A DNA stretch of 64,000 nucleotides, from the NCBI GenBank assembly GCA_022605405.1, contig JABYQQ010000020.1, positions 1 to 64,000 of the forward strand. Direction: 5' to 3'. Below the pieces are notes generated by a model. That model had not been told where the DNA came from, did no database searches, and saw only the letters and a program-made list of their open reading frames with translations. This stretch comes from Earliella scabrosa. Taxonomy: Eukaryota > Basidiomycota > Agaricomycetes > Polyporales > Polyporaceae. How positions within the stretch are numbered: position 1 is the first letter of the stretch; the number at the start of each line of letters is the position of its first letter. Both the position numbers and the translations under genes were made by a program. This document shows, in pieces, positions 55,676 to 64,000 of the stretch.

Positions 55676-57552
55676 ACTACTCGTACGCCTCGAGGCGATG
55701 ACAAACTGATAGAAGAAAGATGCGCCCAGTAGCCACGTTGACTATGCCATGGGAAGCTCAAGATAGACGCGTTTCATGAGAGACTATGCGCGACACCAAG
55801 AGTTGAACTCACCTGAGCATCTCGCGCGACCAAGACCCACGGTCCAAGGTATGGGGGATGATGAGACTTCGTCGTGCCTTTGGCAAAGTAGATTGACGTA
55901 CAGCCTGAGGCAAGCATCGAGTTGTGAGACTGCTTGAAGGCTGCAACATTCCTTAGACGAGTTAGGAGTTGAATGGTGTTTGGGAAATATGTCGCTCACC
56001 GCACTACATGGAACTTGTGTTTAGGGATGGGGCGCTCATGATTAAGTACCCCGTCGGTTCTCACGCCTCCTTCTGAATCGCTATGGTCACCTCCAAGCAC
56101 TAGAGGGCAGCATCTATCCCACTTCAAGTTGGAGCAGTTGGAATCAACGGTACTAGTGCTGAGAAATTCCAATTCATAACTCTGTGTGTGCTGCTCCTCC
56201 CTCGAAATCCCTCAAAACAGCCACCCAAAACTCTAGCAGTGAAGAACGGTCTCACGGTGAGTCAGTGGTCTCGGTCTCCAGAGCAGTGATTACTGATAAG
56301 TCATCGGTGAAGCGTCGCAGGCTAAACCTCTCAACTATTGGGTGCCTGGGACATATCGATCAATAGTTGACCTTTAGTTGATCTTAGATTCCACTCCCTC
56401 GGATCTTCCAATTACCGTGACGCTGTCGTCTGAATTTGCACTGCCCTCCCAAGTTGATCCGCTCCTCCGACGACTGCGCGCCGAGTACTCTATCCCGACT
56501 CAGCCCTTCGTAGATTCTCTCCCACGCGTGCGGCGAGTTTGCAAGTACCTGACCCAACACAGCTGTGCCAGCCGCTGCCTCGAATACAAGACTACTGTGT
56601 TATCCCTCGAGGGATTGGGTGCAACGATTGGGAATGTGGCAATGGTCTCGGAGAAGGGAGGGGTTCCACACAGGTATGCATCCGCTCTACTATCCCTGCC
56701 GTAATCTCGCAACCAGAGACACCGCTCTGAAAACGTGCTCACGTCACTGCCGGTGACACACAGCCGAACCTTTTCACAATGATTAATGTGGTGTTGAAGT
56801 GAAGAGTGCTGCGCTATTGGTAAGTCTTCCTTCGCGCCGTGTCCCGAATATAGCCAAGTCTGATTGGTTTCTCTATTAGTACGTTGATTGTTCGATCACC
56901 TTAGTATCAGAAGTAATCGAGAAGCCGCAGCGACACAGCACGCAGCGCATTGTAACTGTACAGCCAGGAACCCGAGCAACTGAATATCTACAAGTCGGAA
57001 CATAATCGTTGTTTCCAAACCGTGTCCCCACAGACCAACCATGGTCCGTGAGGTGTATAGTATTCGAAGCCTTTGCATCAGAGGGGCATTCCTAGGTTCT
57101 ATGGGGTCTGGTCTGCCTCAACACTGATGCAAATAGCAATCAGCGCATACCGGTGACAGCGAAGTCACTGGCGGGCAGGCGGGGGAGCGCCGACATGCAT
57201 ATTGGTGCCGGAGTGGGGGAGGGAAAGTTCGCTGTCACACAGGACGGAGCGCTGGGCTCGGAGGTCCGATGCGGTCTCAGGAAGCCATCGATAGTAGCTG
57301 AGTACGTATATTGACTGACAGCGTGTGAGCACTTGTTTCCATACCGCTCTCCGGGCCTCGTGGCCTCGAGACATGAGATTGGTTCCATATGCGGTTCTTT
57401 GTATGCAGAACAAAACATAAGTCAATATTCAGAATGGGCGTCCAACCCAGTACGTCGTGCAGAGAATCAAATTCTATTGGTCCAGCGGAAGGGCTACACC
57501 TCTCTCCGGGACCTGCTATAGTCCTGAGCGGCATCCTATCACGGCGAACGCT

Positions 57553-57931
57553 TCAGCAGTCGGCAAGCGCAGTCTGGAAGCGCGTCCCCCACGCAACTTC
57601 GCGGGTATTGCGCCTAGAGCTGTCGACGCGACATCGAGGGCAGTTCACGCGGGAAACGGAGCCGACGGCTTGAGTTACACCACTCCGGGACGGAATGGGT
57701 GCATGATGGTGGGGAATGTCCGCAGAGTATGCCTGGGAACGACGGGTGTGGAGAGCCTTGCAAACAACGACGAGTAAGCCGATAACGAGGCACAGTAGAC
57801 TAACTGACATGTCAGAATGAAGAAGCTGTTGAGTGCTGAGTGTAGAGACCACGGAGTTTTCGTGACATACCTGTGCTGCCGACGGCCACCGCCTTGGTGA
57901 GATCTCCTGCATTAGGCTTGAGGGGCACCAT
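57553..57931 (-). CDS. Small putative membrane protein (uncertain)
   Basis: Two exons on the minus strand: MVPLKPNAGDLTKAVAVGST, a GTATGT...CAG intron (about 57795-57854), then VSLLCLVIGLLVVVCKALHT, which is a good membrane segment, followed by a polar tail that ends QTALADC. The frame is open upstream of the ATG with a second hydrophobic stretch (LTLLLVCSVFITIM), so the true start may lie further out. No family recognised. Confidence 0.35.
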
Positions 57932-60900
57932 GATCGTGATGAACACTGAACACACGAGCAACAGCGTCAGCGGACTGAAAGGACTGGCGGCAGGTAGGCC
58001 ACGTACCGCAGAGCGAGATGGGTGCAGTGTTGAGGAGAGATCGAAGGAAGAATGACCGACACTATTACAAGATGCTGGATGCGAGTCGGACGAAGGGGTG
58101 GAAGGCGTGACAGGAGAGGGAGACGGCTGTAGAAGTGGGCTTTATAAGAAGCGCGAACGCAGACGGAGTGTATATCTAAAATCTTGCGGCAGATCGGACG
58201 GCTGTACCCGCGTCTACGTGGATAAGTGGCATGTTTCCGTGAGCGTCACAGTATATGATGCATGTGAGGACGTAAACAAGGAGACAATATAGAGATTTGT
58301 TACTCACCGTTCGGGCGGTTCCGTCGTTTAGGTTCACCGCTCCTGGTCTAGCATTTGTTACTGGTTCCCAAGGGTTGTCGGTGCTGATATTACCTAAGGA
58401 GCACCGTACACTCCAGGCGAGTTAGAATACGTACACACTCAGAGCCTGAGGGTCAACTATTGTTTTGGCGTGAGCACCTCGGAGAGAGATTGCGTCCCAG
58501 AAGTGCCAGAGCCCCGGACACGGACTCAGGTGGCTGACGATCGTCTGGAGTAGTAACTGAGCGAGCATAGAATTGGCGAACAAGAGCATTGGATGCAAAA
58601 GCGCCGTTTCCAAACCAGGTCTAGAGGGCGTAGTTTGAGCTGACTTAGCTGGTATCATGTGCAATTGACGCTTACTCCACTTTGTGCACACCGAACGCCT
58701 ACCAGCCTAAAACGCGGTTCAAGTAGGAAGACTGCCATGATACTTGGAGTGCTGCTTGAAGAGAAAGGTCGACAGGAGCTCGAGCCGGAGCTTGAGGCGT
58801 CTACTTGATGGGCGATTTTCTCACGGCTCAACATCAACCACCGCCACCAGGCTTCAGCGTAACCTGGGTAACGGGTTCCTGCCACTCCATCCCCAAAGCA
58901 TGCGTAGGGCTCGGAATCCATGGATGGACAGTGCTCTGATGGATTGTCGGGCAGCACAAGTAAGTAATCTGTGTCTCCGGTAGCTGCATCCCCTATTGAC
59001 GTTCACCAGTCTCTCATATCGCTTCCGACCCGGAACTGATGATCCCGACGATGTCTCTACCTGCTTGTCATGTCCGGTAGTAGTACGCACGATGTGCCCT
59101 TCACGACATATTCAGCTTACTACAGCTCATACACAGATCATCGATCATGAGGCATATGTCGAGGGGTATTATCGTACGTACCGCGCAATTCTCTCACAAC
59201 AAGGCGGAACGTCAAACGACTCGTCACCGGCGAGTACCGCCTCCTCTTTTATCTCACCTTTCGTTTGAGTTCCTCATGTCATCAGCGCTCAATTCAGCTG
59301 TAGAGTCTCTGCGTAGTAATCCTTGCAGTGCGCTCTAATTCTGCCATACTCAAAGACCGACGCCTCGAGGCCGCGGCATGATCTTCGGCATCCGAATTCA
59401 GAGCCATCTCTGAATGTGCAGGGCATAGACTCGTCTGGGTCTAGCTCGAGCAGTGTGATCACGCCAAAGGCCTTGTGAGCGATAGAACAACGATCGAAGT
59501 CGCTGCGCCTGACATGTATGTCATTCGCTGTCCAGCGCGGTATGTCTTCCATTCCACAATAGCATAAGCATGTCCCGTGAGCTTATCTTGCCACCCTAGA
59601 TACTCTGACGTCCTTAGCGACCATGGAAGGGCATCGGAGGCAATAATCGAACAGCGCCGAGGGCACACGGACCCCCGGTGGCAGTATGTCAGTTTCGATT
59701 CATCACTTTGCAAGTACCGCGCTTATCTTATGGCTTTGCACAGTCTTCTCTGCATACAGCCCGCAAGTCCCCAGTCGGTGAGGGGCTCCGAGTCTCCTGT
59801 CCGTGGGAGCAGCGTTGAGCGTCCATGGATGTGCTGTTCAGCCCTCTCTAACAGCGAACTTGAAGTCGATCATATCAAACAGCCGGTAGCAGGGTGGTCC
59901 TCAAAATCCACCGAGGCCGAACAGGGTTGAACCCGACCTCATGCGCGTGTGTGCGAGCCACCTGCGCCACACCGAGCGCAGCCACAAGTCTTCGGACTCA
60001 CGGCGCCCAGTTGTGCGACACGAGTTCCCGACCAGAAGTCATGGTGCGTCTAATTTTACCGAGAGACCATACCGTGCCTGATCGTTCAAGATAGCTTGGA
60101 CCACACAAGCGTCAGGGAACAGCATGTGCTGCCCTCTCCCGCTCGCTCAGAAGCGGAGAACTCCACGATCTTGACATCGGTAGCATTCGAAGAGCGCCAT
60201 CTTCACAGCAGGTCTCGTCCTCCATACGGTTCCGGGTCACGTTCGCCTTCCTGGGGACGCCACGCTGCACCGTTATCATCTCTACGCGCCCCTCCTGACT
60301 AAACACTTCGGCGCACGAGAACGAGGCGGTGTGCTCTGTGTCCGCCGACTATTGAAGTAAGCTTTGTATTTGCAATCAATCAGGTTATTCCGTGCGCATG
60401 TGCTGACTAATTGGAGAACAGCTTCTTCCTCGCAGAATGCGCATTGCTATATCCAAAGTCGGCTCGAACACCGGCTACCCACACATCACGACCGCCACAC
60501 CCCTGACGCAGGACGCCGCGTCGCCGCCAGCACCAAGATCAGAATACCCGAGTTGTGACTGCGCCCATCTCGGGTGACTGCGCAGTGGTACTCGCCGGAG
60601 GCTCCGTGTCGAGAAGACATGAGTCTCGTCATCACTACCATGCAACAGCACTGTCTTCCCTTGGAGGAAAGCAGCCAGAGAGGAAGTCGAGGCGGTCATC
60701 CTCGAGTCTCTCCGCTTTTAGGGGAAGCTTCTCCCACGGCTGCAAGTGTACACCGGTCGCAAGCCTTCGAGGGGCGAGATTCGGGGTTCTGCTGCTCTTC
60801 TGTGGCGTTGCCTATTCAGGAATGTTCCATGCCACTGCAATGAGGCGTGCCTACGTCGGGTACTACCAGGGGGACGGTTGTCAGGACACGGCCGACGGCG

Positions 60901-62455
60901 ACCGTGACTAGTCGAGTTGAGGTGGCCATTCAAATTCTGGGTGGGTAATAGGGAGAGCAAAATAACAGGAAGGGGGGAAGCGGATCACACAGGACGAGTT
61001 CGTTCGCGCAGGGTGTACGACAGGCGTGCGATGATGATGGAGAGAGAGAGAGAGCACAGCCAGTGCGCCGGCGCTTCCGCTGTCTGGGGACCACGCGGGC
61101 GACTCCGCGCCCGACGAGGCAGGGCCCGAACCACGTACCAGTCTCCCGGACCAGCTCTCGTCAGTTGTTGGTCCGCAATCCGACGCTATGGACACCTCCT
61201 CTATCGTTCTTTGTCGGATCTGGACCCTCCTCGTACCGTATCTCTGGACGACACCGCCGCGGTCAATACCTCAACCCTGGAACGCCAATCGCAGGACTTG
61301 GACTTTTGGAATCACTGCAAACAGGAGCTTTGACGCATGGCGGGTGCAACGGGGCGCACTGGCGCAGAGAGTCGCCATCGCAATTCGCGGGCAGAGCACC
61401 ATAGGCACATTCAACGGTACGTTCTCTCAGCACGGATTCGCTCCACAATCCCTACGAGCATATTGGCCGTCCTATGTCGAGAGCCTTACCCTGCGCGACG
61501 TATCCATGCTATCGGCTTCACGCATACCCGCCTCTGGTGCACAAACCCACCGCAGACGTATCCAGCAGTGTCGGACGACCGCCAGCGCACGGTTGTCGTC
61601 TTGGCGGCTGCGAGGCAGCGGGGCTCTCATCAGCGCATTCTGACATCCGAATTCGCTGATGGCTGCCCCCGGCGGAGGGATTCAGTTGAGAATGTTCCCT
61701 TTCTTCTTCCCTGACCGCGGGCGAATGCGCCCCCGTATCAGGACGGTACCCGCACGGACAGACGTCCTATTGGTTTGAGCTGTTGGATTGGTCGTACAAT
61801 GCGAAGGCCGTGTCCTGTGGACCGGACCGAATGCTGCGGCGTAGGAGCATGGGAGGCGGACGGCCGTCGAGGTGAGAGACGTCAATCTGAGGAGACAGAA
61901 ATACATCGAATACACCACGTCTGCAAGCTGTCCTTCTACACCTGACCCGATCACCCTAGTAACGTGGCCGAGTCCTTCGAGGTACTTGTCCTCGCCGCGC
62001 TCTGACTGTTGGCGGGAGATGGAGATGGATGCGTGGACAGTCTCCGTGCGGGCGTCTTCGCAGGGGAGGGCCGCATTGGATACGCGGACGTGCTGAGGGT
62101 GGAGAGCGCGAAATCTTCGATGTCGGTCCTCACTGCGGGACGCTCCCACGTACCATCGGGGGCGGCTGGGTCGGGGTGGGCAGAGATCTGAGTAATTGTG
62201 AACTGAGGTTGGTTACGGTCACGAAGACGATCGAGCGAGAGCTTGCCTGTGAGCTCGAGCATGTACACGGCACGGAATTTGAGTGGCAGCCCGTTTCCAG
62301 CGGTCTGCGTACATACATAAGCATTTCTACGAGTCGATGATTGCAAGACGTCTCGCGCAGCGAGCGAACCTGCATGGGACGCGCGTTATTGAACTATAGG
62401 GGGAGGTAACAGGGAGCCAGGACACGTACCAATAGATATGTTGATATTCAGTGTC

Positions 62456-64000
62456 TCAAATGGGCCCCACGATTGATTCGAGCATCAGCTCGTTGTGTAA
62501 CATATCTATTCTCCCTCTCCATGTGTGGAAGGACGGTTTTATCTCGTCCACTGGGCTCGAATGAGCGTTGAGCTCCCATATCCAACCATGCGACTCGCCT
62601 GGCAGACAGTATGTGAGTTGAAATCACACAACATGAACGAGTCGAGTGAGATTCCTCACCGTCACTCATCAATCGCAAGACTACTTTGACCGAGAGAAGA
62701 CCGCGGGCGAATCGAGATGAAGAGACCAGCCATCTTTCCTTGATCATCTTCAGTACCGCCAAACTGTCGAAGGAAGGAGGCGGGATATGATGCATATTTG
62801 ACGTTGTTATGCTGTCCCAGAAGAAAATGCAGGCGACGGTGAGAGGTGTGGAAGAATTGCACTTGTCCCTGTCGAGTCCCATGCCTATCGCTATTCCGTG
62901 ATGGTTGAGAACCGGCTCGCCCTTGCTCGAGTCAGAGTTGTTTGGATTGGATCCGAAACCGAGAGGAGGTGAGGGCAGCAATGCACCGCATATCATGTTG
63001 ACTCTGGTCTCAGCGTCTGGATTCAATTTCCGGATGATATCGAAGATGCGCGGGATCTCCTCATCGTCCCTCCTGTTTACATCACTGGACCAGGTAGTGA
63101 GCGAGCGTAGGTTTGGGAACGCCAGTTCCGAGGGTAGGCCGAGCGGCACTGTCAAATAGGCATGTAAGAGTCGACATCACGACAGTATCATGGCGATAAA
63201 ATGACCTCACCTTCAGTGGAAGTGTAGGAGGCCAAAGAGTCGGATCCGATAATGAGCGTTTCCAGTGCAGGTCCGCAAATAGCTAGTACTGTCCACAAGG
63301 CTACAGATTGACTGTCCTGCCGTTATAGTACTGTAGTCAGTTCAGGCATACGCCGTAGTCCCCTCCCGTAGCTCACCAAGCCTTCCAGGTCTGCACGGTA
63401 GTTTGGATCCTGGTAGTAGTACAGCCGGTGTATCCTCCACTGAATGCGTGGTTGAACAAAACATTTCCATTGAGAAGTTGAGAGACTGGGACGTCGCCAG
63501 AAGACACAGGATATTGTCAGCTCCTGAAGTTGCGGTATGCAGGACAGCATGCGGACGAACTCCGCAAAGGCGATGCTGATTCGGTGCAGTCTCAAACTGT
63601 GAATTGTAAGAAAGGATAGGAGGGGACGCCGTGAGGGTGCAAAGGACAATGGAATGAACTGATCTAGTTTCCAACCGTCGTGTTTGATCGTCAGGGAGCG
63701 GAGCTGAGGCATCAGCCCGGCGGTGAGAGCGAGGAATGTCAGCACTATATGCGTCCTGTGGAGGTCTTCAGATCTGTTGAGATCCATAGCCAAGACGACC
63801 TCGTCCACCAGAGCGCGAAGGTGCTCTACGGCACGCAATGTGCGCGCAAGTCTGTGGAGAATCCTATTACTGTACGTCTGCACTATCACCTGGCGGTATA
63901 AGCACCGGCGACCCATTGGCAGCCATGCACTACAGGTGAGTGCACAGCTATAGAGAGTGCAAGTACGGATTTGCAAGCTTTTCCAGTCGATACCGTTGGG
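62456..64000 (-). CDS. F-box/LRR-type protein, 5' end outside the window
   Basis: The frame is open at the window edge and reads NGIDWKSLQIRTCTLYSCAL, then TCSAWLPMGRRCLYRQV, the post-F-box motif seen in the other F-box genes here. LRR-like segments follow (LTAGLMPQLRSLTIKHDGW, LLSFLTIHSLRLHRISIAF, MLSCIPQLQELTISCVFW). Introns near 63320-63380 and 63150-63210 lead to LPSELAFPNLRSLTTWSSDV and IFDIIRKLNPDAETRVNMI. A GTGAGG...CAG intron near 62600-62660 leads to a last exon ending LMLESIVGPI at 62456. That is preferred over reading through because it gives a more protein-like end. Probable SCF adaptor. Confidence 0.72.

Larger units (their letters stand above)
54640..62455. other. 7.8-kb region without a confidently recognised gene
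   Basis: Many ORFs of 60-230 codons overlap on both strands. Two minus-strand candidates are listed separately (55001-55675 and 57553-57931). Another minus-strand frame at 61951-62346 (with TDIEDFALSTLSTSAYP) has a coding-like Pro/Ser texture but no start or partner exon I could fix. No RNA gene or clear terminal repeat was seen. It may hold decayed genes or old repeats. Confidence 0.4.

Noticed and set aside
1..64000. CRISPR arrays, operons and bacterial-type features
   Set aside because: The window is eukaryotic with spliced genes. No regularly spaced repeats of CRISPR type were seen, and closely spaced ORFs are overlapping frames rather than operons.

Overview
The window is eukaryotic nuclear DNA from a filamentous basidiomycete, most likely a wood-associated agaricomycete such as a polypore. 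Genes carry many short (about 50-60 nt) GT-AG introns, coding DNA is GC-rich, secreted carbohydrate-active enzymes are common, and F-box/LRR genes of an expanded, fast-diverging fungal type recur. The species itself is inference.

Layout. 1-172: truncated 5' end of a type-B carboxylesterase on the minus strand. 232-1380: two related ~530-bp inverted-repeat elements lying between that start codon and its ancestral promoter. 2407-6086: CHL1/DDX11-type Fe-S DNA helicase. 6268-8734: complete paralogous esterase (minus). 9965-12316: LRR protein. 12514-17987 (minus): two GH32 invertase paralogues with an F-box gene between them. 19638-21678: conserved fungal protein of unknown function. 24251-25735 and 35269-36779: two CBM19-type secreted proteins in an inverted segmental duplication. 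Between these copies lie two F-box genes, a 274-bp foldback MITE and a Dsc1/Tul1 RING ubiquitin ligase. 38248-39273: GH16 glucanase/transglycosylase. 40217-41622: SET-domain protein. 42369-43367: intronless protein resembling a repetitive-element ORF. 45986-47065 and 50618-51695: inverted pair of Egh16-like secreted proteins flanking a MYND-finger gene. 52190-54640: repeat cluster with two tRNA-derived SINE-like copies, degenerate ORFs and a 1.24-kb terminal-inverted-repeat element with a 5-bp target duplication. 54640-62455: about 7.8 kb with no confidently recognised gene. 62456-64000: another F-box gene running off the edge.

Theme. Housekeeping or regulatory genes (CHL1, Dsc1, SET, MYND, LRR) are single-copy, while secreted or surface genes (esterase, GH32, CBM19-like, Egh16-like) and F-box genes occur as local duplicates. 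Duplicated blocks carry their promoters and UTRs, and most sequence change lies in low-complexity linkers. Mobile-element insertions sit at promoter or gene boundaries. I found no clear novel multi-gene system; the most unusual items are the SINE/TIR composite at 52.2-54.6 kb and the MITE-split esterase promoter.

Exon joins were made by eye from splice consensus and frame; spans run from start to stop codon and include introns.
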